Source of the DNA: Simmondsia chinensis
Lineage: Eukaryota; Streptophyta; Magnoliopsida; Caryophyllales; Simmondsiaceae
DNA: 64,000 bases
Reading direction: 5' to 3'
Assembly (NCBI GenBank): GCA_018398585.1
Contig: JAGTTD010000022.1
Span: 4,119,501 to 4,183,500, forward strand
The notes beneath the pieces are model-generated. The model had not been told where the DNA came from. It saw only the letters and a program-made list of their open reading frames with translations, and ran no database searches. Each line of letters starts with the position of its first letter. Positions within the stretch are counted from its first letter, which is position 1. Both the position numbers and the translations under genes were made by a program. This document shows positions 32,790 through 44,699 of the stretch, one piece after another.

Positions 32790-35700
32790 ATGGACGGTAC
32801 TAGTGGTATGATAAAATTGACCGGAGAAAATTATTCAATATGAAAGTCAATGATGGAGGACCTACTTTATTGTGAGGATTTACATGACCCGGTTGAGGGT
32901 GTTAGTGGTAGATCAGAAAAATTGACAGATAAAGAATAGGACGAACTGAATAGAAAAACTGTTGAGACAATTAGACAGTGTGTAGATTTCAGTGTTTTTC
33001 ACCATATATCACAAGAGACTAATGCCGAGACATTGTGGAAAAGCTTAGAGAGCCGATGCCAAAGCAAGTTGAAGTCCGGGGGAGATAAACCGAAGTGCTG
33101 GCGTTGTCATAAAACTGTACACTTCAGAAGGGATTGTCTTCTTTTGAAGAAAGAACAGAAATGTAAAACGAGTCAGAATCAGGCAGATGATAAAAAGATT
33201 GTAGCTGTAGTGACAGGTGATGATAATGATGGCCAAGTGACATTATTTTGTGCTCAGGGTGAGTGCAATCATATAAGTGAGCCTGATATTGAGTGGATTG
33301 TAGATTTTGGTGCTTCTTATCATTGTGTTCCCAAGAGAGAATATTTTTCTAAGTACAAAGCAGGTGACTTTGGTACTGTGAAAATGGGCAACAGTAGTGT
33401 TGCTAAGATCGTTGGGATTGGGGATATCCGTGTACAGACTAGTACTGGTTGCACTGTCACTCTGAAAGATGTGCGACATATTCCTGAATTGCGCCTTAAT
33501 CTGATTTCTGTGAATGTTTTGGACAAAGAAGGTTATACACATCATCTAGGAGATGGAAAATGGAAGCTTACCAAGGGGTCACTGATAGTAGCCAAAGGCC
33601 AGCTTTGTTGTTCATTATACAAAACACGTGTGACAGTGTGTGGTGGTGAATTGAACGCAGTCGAGGATGATGCTTCACCGAATTTGTGGCACAAACGAGT
33701 AGCTCATGCCAGTGAGAAAGGATTGCAGATATTGGCTAAAAAGTCCCTCATCCCTTCACTTGAAGGTAAGTCACTGAATCCTTGTGATTATCGTTTGCTA
33801 GGTAAGCAACATAGAGTCAGTTTTGGTAATAAGTTGAAACGAAAACAAAACAAGCTTGAATTAATATATTCTGATGTATGTGGTCCTATAGAGGTGGAGT
33901 CTCTAGGAGGAAATCGATATTTTGTTACTTTTATTGATGATGCTTCATGAAAAACTTGGATATTTTTGTTGAGATCCAAAAGCCATGTATTTGAAGCCTT
34001 TCAGCAGTTTCATGCCATGGTGGAGAGACAAACAAAGATGTTGCTGAAGTGTCTCCGAACTGAAAATGAGAGAGAGTACGTCAACCGAGATTTCAGAAGG
34101 TACTGTAAGAAGCATGGGATTCGACATGAAAGAACAGAACCAGGTACTTCTCAGCACAATGGTGTCGCAGAAAGGATGAATAGAACCATTGTGGAGAAAA
34201 CCAGATGTTTACTCAGAATGTTGAAGCTGCCTAAGGCATTTTGGGGTGAAGCTGTGAATACTACTGTGTACATCATCAACAGAGGTCCTTCAGTTCCTTT
34301 GAATTTTGACATTCCAGAGAGAGTGTGGACTGGGAAAGATGTTTCTTATTCTCATTTGAATGTGTTTGGATGCAAAGCCTTCATGCATGTGCCAAAGGAA
34401 CAGAGATCCAAGCTTGACAGTAAAGTCACTCCATGCATATTTGTAGGATATGGTGATGAGGAGTTCGGTTACAGATTATGGGACCCCGTGAAGAAAAGGA
34501 CCGTGAGAAGCAGAAATGTCGTGTTTCATGAACATGAGAATATGGCTAATTTTGACAAGTTAGAGAAGACTACATGTGCTCCTAGTGGTATTACTGATAC
34601 TACACCGATTTCATCTTCATCAGGTGCCACAGATGAAGAGCAGGTTTATGATGGGACAGAACTCGAGAATGACACTGATCCAGTTGCAGTTGATGATGCT
34701 CTAGGTACAGATGGTGTTGAGCGGGGGGAGCCAGCCCCCGAACCAGTGACTGTTGAGCCTCAGTTGAGAAGATCTGATAGAGAGCATCGACCGTCTACGA
34801 GGTATTCGAGTTCTGATTATATTTGTCTTACCGATGAGGGGGAGCCAGAGAGCTACCAAGAAGTGCAGACTCATGAAGACAAGGATAACTGGGTCAAAGC
34901 CATGGATGAGGAGATGAATTCTTTAGAGAAGAATAGAACCTATGAGCTGGTTGATCTTCCTAAAGGCAGAAAAGCACTTCAGAATAAGTGGGTGTTCAAG
35001 CTGAAAAAAAATGGTGATCAAATTGTGAAACATAAAGCTCGTTTGGTGGTGAAAGGTTTCAATCAGAAGAAAGGGATTGACTTTGATGAGATCTTCGCTC
35101 CTGTTGTGAAGATGAGTTCCATTCGAGTGGTACTAGGTATGGCAGCTAGTATGAATCTTGAGCTTGAACAGTTAGATGTGAAGACTGCATTTCTCCATGG
35201 TGACTTGAAAGAGGAGATCTACATGAAGCAGCCTGAAGGATATGAGGTTCACGGTAAAGAGCACTTGGTTTGCAGATTGAAGAAGAGCTTGTATGGTTTG
35301 AAACAGGCTCCTAGACAGTGGTACAAGAAGTTTGACTCCTTCATGGTGGGTCAAGGGTACAAGAGAACAGCTGCAGATCATTGTGTGTATATCAGAAAAT
35401 TCGCTGGAGGTAATTTCATTATTTTACTGCTTTACGTTGATGATATGTTAATTATGGGTCAAGATGTAGATATGATTCGATGGCTTAAAGAGGAGTTGTC
35501 AAAGTCTTTTGAAATGAAAGACTTGGGTCCAGCGAAGCAGATTTTGGGTATGGAGATTACCCATGATAGAAAGGCTGGAAAGTTGTGGTTGTCACAAGAA
35601 AAGTATGTTGAACGGGTGCTTGAAAGATTCAACATGAAGAGTGCTAAACCAGTTAGCACACCTCTTGCCTCACATTTTAAATTGAGTAAACAGTCTTGTC

Positions 35701-36398
35701 CTGTTACCAAGAAAGAGAAAGAAGAGATGTTATCTATTCCTTACTCCTCTGTTGTTGGGTCTTTGATGTATGCTATGGTTTGTACCAGGCCAGATATTGC
35801 TCATGCTGTGGGTGTTGTGAGCAGGTTTCTGTCAAATCCAGGGAAAGCTTATTGGGAAGCAGTGAAGTGGATCTTCAGATATTTGCGGGGTACATCGAAA
35901 CAGTGTTTGAGTTTTGGTGGCTCGGGACCGATCCTTGAAGGGTATACAGATTCTGATATGGCAGGATGTCTTGATAGTAGGAAGTTTACTTCGGGGTATT
36001 TGTTCACTTTTGCAGGGGGAGCTGTGTCTTGGCAGTCCAGGTTGCAGAAGTGTGTTGCTCTCTCTACTACTGAAGCTGAATATATCGCTGCTGTTGAAGC
36101 AGGGAAGGAAATGTTGTGGATGAAGAGGTTTCTTCAAGAGTTGGGTCTGAAACAGAAAGAGTATGTGGTATTCTGTGACAGTCAGAGTGCGATGGACCTG
36201 AGTAAGAATTCCATGTACCATGCCCGCAGGAAGCATATTGATGTGAGATATCATTGGTTGCATTCCGTTATTGAAGAAAAGCTAATGATGCTGAAAAATA
36301 TTCACACTGACAAGAATATGGCTGATATGTTGACCAAGGTGGTTCCTAGCGGCAAAGTGGAGCTATGCACTAGGATGGCCGGTATGGCCTCTAAGTAG
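32790..36398 (+). pseudogene. Copia gag-pol of element A (one frame, three stops)
   Basis: One reading frame of about 1,203 codons runs from the ATG at 32790 to the stop at 36396-36398, broken only by stops at 32841, 32937 and 33948. Gag is shortened: the zinc knuckle CWRCHKTVHFRRDC (33096-33137) follows soon after the N-terminal LTGENYS region, so a middle portion is missing. The protease motif normally D-S-G-A reads DFGAS (WIVDFGASYHC). Integrase spans about 33660-34560 (GTSQHNGVAERMNRT, FWGEAV), RT about 34890-35700 (LLLYVDDMLI intact) and RNase H about 35940-36390 (CDSQSAMDLSKNSMYHAR). Open from 33966 to the end, so decay is recent. The family resembles Tnt1/Tork-type copia by motif. Confidence 0.9.
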
Positions 36399-36447
36399 CT
36401 TGATGTAGAGTTTTGCTCCTCCTTGTGATGGGCTGGAGGGGGAGATT

Positions 36448-36480
36448 TGTGGGATTCATAGTATGTACCATGGTCCAGCC
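36448..36480 (+). repeat. 33-bp stub of an element A 3' LTR
   Basis: Directly after the purine tract (36431-36447), TGTGGGATTCATAG and the following bases to GGTCCAGCC match the first 33 bp of the outer LTRs, then stop where element B begins. Confidence 0.85.
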
Positions 36481-38455
36481 TGTTAGGAATAGTTTCCTAA
36501 AATCCAGATTTTCTGGATATATTATTTTAATTAATAAATAAAATTGAAGTTCCAGTCGTTTCCTAGTTAAATTTGTATATTTGAGCATTTATACTGCATG
36601 TGATTTTCTTTCGAGAGGCATCCATGAGATGGGTGTGGTCCTCAGACTACAATTTACATGTTTGTTCTAAGTGGTTTATGAGACTAAGCCACAGATAGAC
36701 TTGGAACAAATGATATAGATTGTTGTTTGAAAGACTCGTAGTCGAAGACAAGTCTGGACCACTTGTATGTTAAGACTATAACATGACACTTTAGATGGCT
36801 TGTCTTGGTCATGTTGATGGAGATCCAAAAGTGTTAGGTTAATGTGTATGACACACTGAGTTGGACCATGTGGGTTACTTATTTCTAGACTACTATCGGA
36901 TATGAGTGATTCGTATTGTACTGTTTAAACGACAACTCTAAATCTTGAGGGTATTCTGGACTTGTGCATGGAATGTTAGTTACTTTGGTATACTATAAGT
37001 AAGGTCTAAAACGAATGACTGAAATCCCACGTACACTGGGTAGCGGCATGAAGTGCGACAAGGATCAGGTTATTCAATAGGGAATCTACAGTCTGTTATG
37101 AGATATAGATGTCCCCTTAGTTGATTCGCAAATGTTTGAATAGTTCGGAAACTTTGGCCAAAGTATTCCAAGTGTTTGACATTTGGAATTTATACTGTGA
37201 ATATGTTCAAGTATAAATGAATTATTCAGTGAAGGGCGAGTTGGTAACTAATGGAGAAGCTGTGAGAAGGATAATGGTAGTGGTTATATTTATCCTTTGT
37301 CATGGACATCTCGTGGAGGGGTTGTTGTCATCAATACAGTATATTAGGGAGATATCGAATAAATAATTTAAGTCTGGAGTGCAGTGAGATTTATTTAGTG
37401 GAATTAAGTCTCATTAAATGGGAATTAAGTTAATATCATGAGATGATTTAATTTAACCCGTTTGGAACTAGATTTAAATTGTCCCCTGGGTCCCTACGCA
37501 AGCCTCTGTATTTTATTGCCATTATAAAAATATTAAAGAATTTATGAGATGAATTATTTATCCATACGATAGGTAAATTAATTTTGCCAAATATTATTCA
37601 TGAGATGAATAAAATTTGAAAATTATAAAATAAAATAATTTTTAAAAATTAAAATTCATAAGATGAATTTTTACATGTGAGGAACAAAGCAAAAAAAAAA
37701 AAAAAAAAAAAAAAAAAGGCGTTAAAAGCTGCACAGTGTGATCCGCGTGAACCGGATCTAGATGCCCACAGGGGCGATCCACGTGCCCGCATATGGGCCA
37801 ATCATGGCCCGCCACGTGTCACGCGTTTTGAATTTAAAATTAACGCGATTTTGAACAGTATGCAAAACGACGCGTTTTTGGTTGATTTTTGAATTAAACG
37901 CTGCATTTTGATGGCTATTGTGCAATCCTTTTTAGATTATAATTATATTTTTTCGCTCCGGAATATTTCTCTAAATAGAGGGGCTTATTCCGATGTTTGG
38001 CATTGGAGTTAAAAATATTTCTTTAGGGTTTCTGAAATTGTTTTGGAGATTCAGTTTAATATTTTTCGGAGCCCGCCCTCCGAGCAATTCGAGATTATTG
38101 CGTAGAAGGTCTCGGAGTCTCGGTTTTGAAGAATATTATTGTCTTTCTGGTTTTCTTTTTATTGGAGCAATTCCAGGTATGTTTTTCTTTCCTTCTTCTT
38201 TTAGTTTTCGCTTTTCTATTTATTTACCGTAGTCGTTATTATACCTGTTTAAGTTTAGGTATTGTTATGAATGTATTAGTGTAAAAGGCCTGTAGATCTA
38301 AATTAAGAATTTAGATCTGATGATTTAAATTATGAATTTAAGTCGGTAGATTTAAACATAGGAATTTTAAATCAACCCTAGGTTTAGAGTTATGAATTCT
38401 AAACCTGTTCCGCTACGTAATCTTTAGGGAGAATTTATGAAATTCATCCCAACAA
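36481..38455 (+). repeat. LTR of element B (about 1,975 bp)
   Basis: Starts TGTTAGGAATAG and ends TCATCCCAACA, typical copia LTR ends, followed by a degenerate primer site (ACCGGTATTAGGGC). It contains a 26-28-base poly(A) run at about 37690-37718. No second copy is in the window, so the limits rest on the end motifs. The open frame at 37993-38232 has no recognisable domain. Confidence 0.7.
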
Positions 38456-38814
38456 CCGGTATTAGGGCAAAAGGTTTATAGAGATAAACCTATTCCTGGG
38501 AACTCTCGCACGTGAGGTGTCACGAAGCGTGACTCTCCGACCAGGGGCTTAGGTAAAGAGAAGAGTCTCCTACTCTAAGTGCTCTAATAGGTGCCTATTA
38601 TTGTAACCATAGTTGAGAACTGTGAACCCAATAGTCGGTATCAGAGTTTATTTTTCAACAAAATTTTAATGCTTTTTGCAATAATTGGTATCAGAGCCAG
38701 CCTCTGATTACATTCATAATATACATGACTAGGTATAATAAAATCGAAATAAATAGATTTGCGATTTAATAAAATAGAGATTTTATTAAGAAGAAAAGTA
38801 AGTTTAATTTGACG

Positions 38815-39085
38815 ATTTGATTTAAATTGTTTAAATCAATAAAGAATTAATAGTTAATTCAGATTATTATTTGTATTTGTGATTTAAATTGTTTAAATCA
38901 TTAAAGTAACTAATTGTTAACTAGATTGTTTTAAAATACGATTTAAATTGTTTAAATCTGTTAAAAGAATTAATAGTTAACTAGATTATTTAAAGTATCG
39001 ATTTAAATTGTTAAATCGGTTAAAAGATTTAATAGTTAACTAGGTTGTTTTTAGTAACGATTTAAATTGTTTAAATCGTTAATTC
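38815..39085 (+). repeat. Five-copy tandem array with 8-3-8 hairpin GATTTAAA-TTG-TTTAAATC
   Basis: Units of about 60 bp start near 38814, 38881, 38940, 39000 and 39059. Each begins with GATTTAAATTGTTTAAATC or a one-base variant, followed by an AATTAATAGTTAACTAG-like stretch. Confidence 0.8.
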
Positions 39086-39539
39086 GGAATAACCTATAAA
39101 TTTGCGATTGTGTTGCTCGTATAATAAGATTATACGTTCTCAGTCATGATTTACGAAATCAGATAGAATTGATCTAATAAGGTTAGATTTAAATATTTTT
39201 TATATATATTAGATAAAATTTTCTAATAAGATTAGATTTAAATTTTTTATATATATTGGATAAAGTTGATCTGATGGGATTAGATTTAATTATTTTATAC
39301 GAAATCGGATAAAATTGATTTAATGTGATTAAATTCAATTTATTTTAAAATTAAATATTTTAATTTTAAAATAAAAAAAAATTCTGACTCGTTTTGTCAG
39401 TGTCAGGCTGACGCTGAATTCACGCTGACGTCAGCAACAGTAAAAAAAACAAAATTTTTTTTCATTTATTTTGGGACGTAAAGACGTCAAGACTGATTTA
39501 CATAATAATTAAGTTAATTATTTTATTAACTAATTTCTT

Positions 39540-40065
39540 TTTTAGAATGAGATTCTAAATTAAATTATGTGGTAATTTAAGTTGTAACTCAGTGTATTTT
39601 AAATAAAAGTTATTTAAAATTATTTGAGAATGAGATTCTAAAATAGACTATAAGATAGTCTAAGTTAAACTTTATTTTAAAATAAAAGTTAAATTTTTTT
39701 AATTAAATTTTAGAATAAGATTCTAAACTAGAATATTGGATAGTCTAAGCTTGTTTAACTTTAGAATAAGATTCTAAAATAGACTATGGGATAGTCTAAA
39801 CACAAATGGCTACTGTTTTTAAAATTACTTTAATTTGATTTTGAAATTAAATTTTAAAAAGTAGATTATGCGATAATCTAAATTAAATATTGATATTATT
39901 TTAATTAAAATTAATTAATTAATTGATTGAATTTTAGAATGAGATTTTTAATGCGAGATTATGAGATAATCTATGCTTGAAAACGATGGTGTTTTTGAAT
40001 GAATTAATTAGTTAATTTTGGTTGATCTTAGAATGAGATTCTAAAGGGGATTATAAGATAATTCA
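39540..40065 (+). repeat. Repeat array with paired hairpins AGAAT-GAG-ATTCT and AGACTAT-NNG-ATAGTCT
   Basis: About seven diverged units near 39543, 39626, 39708, 39762, 39857, 39933 and 40028. Most carry TTTAGAATGAGATTCTAAA followed about 10 bases later by GACTATNNGATAGTC. Confidence 0.7.
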
Positions 40066-41195
40066 GGTTGTAAATGCAAGATAATTAAAAATCACTGGCT
40101 ATAAAAATCAAGTGGAAGCTAGTTTTCAATTGTTGTAACCTCACGGTCTCCATTACCGGTCTAGCAGTATAGTAGATCGATAGATCTCCCTGCGGAGGAT
40201 GTCGGTTTGCAGATTACAGTGTTAGACTTCTTCAGGATAGACCAAAGTGTAGAGAAGCGATGCGACCACGCTGCCGTGGAGTATTTCGTGTATTTGTATG
40301 GAGGTTTAGGTAATGGTTTACACTTGACTAGCATGATGCATTAGCCTCCCCGAGGAGCTCTGTTGTGTCATGTTAGAGACTAAGGTAAAGTGGTGAGTTA
40401 ATCATGTTTAGTAGGAGTTACAAGAAAAACAGGTTAATTGAGAATAGTTCTCACCTGAACTAGCTTCGTGTGACCCCGCTGCCGGGGAGTAAGGAGTGGT
40501 GCATTTGGGTCATCATTGTATGCATGATAGTACAGTTCAGTAGATATCTGACTTATTGTGTATGCTAAATTGAAAGAATATATATATCACTGCATTATAC
40601 ATGACTCATATAAGAAAGTTACACGATTGTTTGCATTTACAGTAATATTTTATATGGATACGGCTAGGGAACTCCACTTGATTGCGAATACATAATGTAC
40701 ACACTGAACCAAATTACTTTGCCTTGAAAAATAAGTTAGACTTGATTATTACTCACAAGGGACCTACTAGAAAGAAAGGAAAGGACAAGGTTGTTATTGC
40801 AGCAATCAAGTCCATAAGGAAGTCAACAAAAGAAAAGTGTTTCTTTTGCAAGAAAACTAGGCCACTGGAAAAGAAACTACACTAAGTACATAGCTGCTCT
40901 TCCCACAAAGACCGCTAAGCCATCTGGTAAAGGTATATTGATATCTCACTCAGTTGAGTCATGCGCAGTTAAGAGTCCACCAATTTCCTGGTGGGTGGAC
41001 TCAGGTTCAACTGACCATATCTGTAACATGTTACAGGAGCTCAGGCTAGGCTAAAGGCTACACGATGGGTGTTGTACCTGATAGTCAGGGACAGTACAAT
41101 AACGGTGGTCTTAAGTGTAGGAGATGTTAGCTTAGACTTTTGTAATAGAGTTTTGTTTAAAAAAAAAAATTGTTTATTTAAACCTTCTTTGCACA

Positions 41196-42792
41196 GGTAT
41201 TCGAGTTCTGATTATATTTGTCTTACAGATAAGGGGGAGCCAGAGAGCTACCAAGAAGTGCAGACTCATGAAGACAAGGATAACTAGGTCAAAGCCATGG
41301 ATGAGGAGATGAATTCTTTAGAGAAGAATGGAACCTATGAGCTGGTTGATCTTCCTAAAGGCAGAAAAGCACTTCAGAATAAGTGGGTGTTTAAGCTAAA
41401 AAAAATGGTGATCAAATTGTGAAACATAAAGCTCGTTTGGTGGTGAAAGGTTTCAATCAGAAGAAAGCGATTGACTTTGATGAGATCTTCGCCCCTGTTG
41501 TGAAGATGAGTTCCATTCAAGTGGTACTAGGTATGGCAGCTAGTATGAATCTTGAGCTTGAACAGTTAGATGTGAAGACTGCATTTCTCCATGGTGACTT
41601 GAAAGAGGAGATCTACATAAAGCAGCCTGAAGGATATGAGGTTCAGGGTAAAGAGCACTTGGTTTGCAGATTGAAGAAGCGCTTGTATGGTTTGAAACAG
41701 GCTCCTAGACAGTGGTACAAGAAGTTTGACTCCTTCATGGTGGGTCAAGGGTACAAGAGAACAGCTGCAGATCATTGTGTGTATATCAGAAAATTCGCTG
41801 GAGGTAATTTCATTATTTTACTACTTTATGTTGATGATATGTTAATTGTTAGTCAAGATGCAGATATGATTCGAAGGCTTAAAGAGGAGTTGTCAAAGTC
41901 TTTTGAAATGAAAGACTTGGGTCCAGCGAAGCAGATTTTGGGTATGGAGATTACTTGTGATATAAAGGCTGGAAAGTTGTGGTTGTCACAAGAAAAGTAT
42001 GTTGAACGGGTGCTTGAAAGATTCAACATGAAGAGTGCTAAACCAGTTAGCACACCTCTTGGCTCACATTTTAAATTGAGTAAACAGTCTTGTCCTGTTA
42101 CCAAGAAAGAGAAAGAAGAGATGTTATCTATTCCTTACTCCTCTGCTGTTGAGTCTTTGATGTATGCTATGGTTTGCACCAGGCCAGATATTGCTCATGT
42201 TGTGGGTGTTGTGAGCAGGTTTCTATCAAATCCAGGGAAAGCTCATTGGGAAGCAGTGAAGTGGATCTTCAGATATTTGCAGGGTACATCGAAATAGTGT
42301 TTGAGTTTTGTTGGCTCGGGACCGATCCTTGAAGGGTATACAGATTCTGATATGGCAGGATGTCTTGATAGTAGGAAGTCTACTTCGGGGTATTTGTTCA
42401 CTTTTGCAGGGGGAGCTGTGTCTTGGCAGTCCAGGTTGCAGAAGTGTGTTGCTCTCTCTACTACTGAAGCTGAATATATCGCTGCTGTTGAAGCACGGAA
42501 GGAAATGTTGTGGATGAAGAGGTTTCTTCAAGAGTTAGGTTTGAAACAGAAAGAGTATGTGGTATTCTGTGACAGTCAGAGTGCGATGGACCTGAGTAAG
42601 AATTCTATGTACCATGCCCGCACTAAGCATATTGATGTGAGATATCGTTGGTTGCATTCCGTTATTGAAGAAAAGCTGATGATACTGAAGAAGATTCACA
42701 CTGACAAGAATATGGCTGATATGTTGACCAAGGTGGTTCCTAGTGGCAAAGTGGAGCTATGCACTAGGATGGCCGGTATGGACTCCAAGTAG
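41196..42792 (+). pseudogene. Second partial copia pol (A'), RT and RNase H
   Basis: Nearly the same sequence as 34799-36398. It starts at GTATTCGAGTTCTGATT with no integrase and covers RT (LLLYVDDMLIVSQD) and RNase H (CDSQSAMDLSKNSMYHAR). It is broken by an in-frame stop at about 41287, a one-base loss in an A run near 41400 and a stop at 42295-42297. Upstream it is joined in frame to the end of element B's protease (frame open 41069-41287). Confidence 0.9.
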
Positions 42793-42826
42793 CTTGATGT
42801 GGAGTTTTTCTCCTCCTTGTGATGGG

Positions 42827-42841
42827 CTGGAGGGGGAGATT
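42827..42841 (+). promoter_or_regulatory. Polypurine tract of composite copia
   Basis: CTGGAGGGGGAGA directly before the 3' LTR; an identical tract occurs at 36434-36446. Confidence 0.85.
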
Positions 42842-43487
42842 TGTGGGGTATATAGTATATACCATGGTCCAGCCCATATTTTATTTGGCCCGCTTAAATT
42901 AGGGTTATATTAAATAATTATATATATATATATATAATATATGTGGGGTGAGATACTTGTAGTGCGGCACCCAAAACTTTAAAAAAAAAAAAAAAAAAAA
43001 AGGAGGAAGAGTGTGATTGCGGCGGCACAGTGACGAAACCCAAAGAGAATTGCGGCCGCGGATATACGTCAACAAATTCCGATATTTTTCGGTGATGATC
43101 GGGGATTGATCTTGAATCAATTGGAGCGGGTATTCTAGGCATTAATTGGAGTTAATTGATTGGGAGAATCAATTGTTCTCTGGGCCTGAGGAGGTAATCC
43201 TTGTATCGCACAATTTGCTTGTAGGTTTCAAGTTAAGGTAAACATCTTGAAACTATAAACATTGTAATTGCTATTTTTATAGTGGATTGTGCTGTCGGTT
43301 TGCCCCGTGGTTTTTTCCCTCTACTCTGGAGGGTTTTCTACGTTATATCTGGTGTTGATTTAATTTCCGCATATTTATTTCGTCATTGATATTTTGGTGA
43401 TATTGGTGTGCCCTGTGATTTATATCTGTCATTAATATTGGCTTGAGTGGTCGATTTGAATCGGGTTTAGGTATCTAGACCCCAACA
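42842..43487 (+). repeat. 3' LTR of composite copia
   Basis: Partner of 32109-32747, with matching ends and the CATGT duplication immediately after. The main difference is a longer poly(A) run (about 42981-43001). Confidence 0.92.
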
Positions 43488-43729
43488 CATGTATATATGA
43501 ATGTCCCCTTTTAATTAGCTTAGTATACATTGTTTCGATGTACTTCAAATCTAAGACCTGACTTATTAATCATTTTCTTATATAAATCTTCATAATAAGA
43601 TTATGGGAAGTTCATAATTTGGGAAAATGCATCCATAAAAAGTCTTAGCAGCATAGTAGAGACTCGTTAAACCAACCATATATGCATTTTAGGTTAAACA
43701 AGAGTAAACAAAGTGTGAACAAATGACAA

Positions 43730-43862
43730 CTTTGAGAAGGTGCCACAACCCACAAAAAGTTTTTGATCTTTTTTTAAGTTGGTAATATCTTCATGGGGTG
43801 GGGGGATGTCCCTCGAACTCGAGACATCTGTGTTGACATATTGCCACCCTAACCACTAGGCT
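43730..43862 (-). mobile_element. Possible tRNA-derived SINE
   Basis: The minus strand from about 43856 reads GTAGCCTAGTGGTTAGGGTG (A-box-like) and about 40 bases later CTCGAGTTCGAGGGAC (B-box-like), the pol III promoter of tRNA-derived SINEs. The body continues to about 43730 with an A-rich end. No target duplication was recognised. Confidence 0.5.
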
Positions 43863-44596
43863 ACAACGAAAAGGACACAATGTTTTTGACTAGAATCTAG
43901 TAATATCATCTTATATTTGGCCTCTACTCATAAGAATGGTTAGGATGCTCAGAGGGAAATTGGTCCAAACAACCATGTCCATTAGATGTAACTAGTTTGC
44001 TCATAATAACCCTCTACTGTCACCTCGACCTATTGTCTTTGGCTCATCATATTCAATATACCTTTGCCAGGTGATTCCTAATTGCTGTAGAATATCTTTT
44101 TTTCATAAAAAATACATTTCTTATATTGTGGCCAAAGATGCTGAAAAAGAATATGATTTCCACCTCCTCCATGGAGAACTATTGTGCACTTTATACCTTT
44201 TGCATGGACATCCACACTATTAGCCAGAACAAAAGAGCAAACTCCCCGAAAGGACTACCCAATATGATTCTCCTCCTAAGGAATCAGCATGCAAAACTCA
44301 TTTGACTCTCCTTATTTAGCTTAGCTATCTACTTCACCATGATGCAAAAGGACATTTTTATTAAATGGGTCAAAAATTGTCCATCCTCAGCTACCCTAAT
44401 TAATGAGCAATTAACTCATGAATTACCTATTTAATTATAAGTGTGACTTTTTTTGTTACATGTTAAACACGCCATTAATACACCTAATGTTGAATAGTTG
44501 ATAATAGCAATAAATTCATAACATATATATAACTATTAAATCAATTTATTAACTTAACATGACTAAATATCATTTGGATTATCTTACGTCAACATA

Positions 44597-44599
<3 letters not shown>

Positions 44600-44631
<32 letters not shown>
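44600..44631. repeat. (AT)n microsatellite
   Basis: About 32 bp of alternating AT. Confidence 0.9.
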
Positions 44632-44635
<4 letters not shown>

Positions 44636-44699
44636 AAAATAGTATACCAATCAAACCTAACATAGTTATATAACATGGTAAAACGGGTTGACCCATCCT

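Larger units (their letters stand above)
38456..41195 (+). mobile_element. Partial internal region of element B (leader, gag remnant, protease start)
   Basis: The leader holds three primer-site-like words (GGTATTAGGGC at about 38459, GGTATCAGAG at about 38637, TTGGTATCAGAGCC at about 38677). Two hairpin arrays follow (38815-39085 and 39540-40065). Remnants of gag include a zinc knuckle start CFFCKKT (40840-40860). The protease zone around 41000-41030 can be read in a broken frame as a WVDSGSTDHICN-type site. It stops at 41195 within the region equivalent to the end of protease. Frames are broken, and pol and the 3' LTR of B are absent. Confidence 0.7.
32109..43487 (+). mobile_element. Composite Ty1/copia retrotransposon (elements A, B and A') with CATGT target duplication
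   Basis: The outer LTRs are 32109-32747 (639 bp) and 42842-43487 (646 bp), nearly identical, starting TGTGGGG and ending CCCCAACA. The 5-bp duplication CATGT occurs at 32104-32108 and 43488-43492. Inside, in order: primer site (32751-32762); gag-pol of element A (32790-36398); a purine tract and the first 33 bp of an A LTR (36448-36480); a different copia element B, LTR to part of protease (36481-41195); a second partial A pol, called A' (41196-42792); the purine tract; and the 3' LTR. Because the duplication brackets the whole, the composite was probably integrated as one unit or rebuilt in place by recombination. Confidence 0.85.
43493..44691. other. Intergenic, no gene seen apart from a SINE-like head
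   Basis: Mostly AT-rich sequence without recognised coding. Contains a tRNA-like segment (43795-43856) and an (AT)n run (44600-44631). Confidence 0.45.

Noticed and set aside
36570..38232. Short open frames in the element B LTR as genes
   Set aside because: No domain, located inside LTR sequence bounded by TG..CA ends and next to a primer site.
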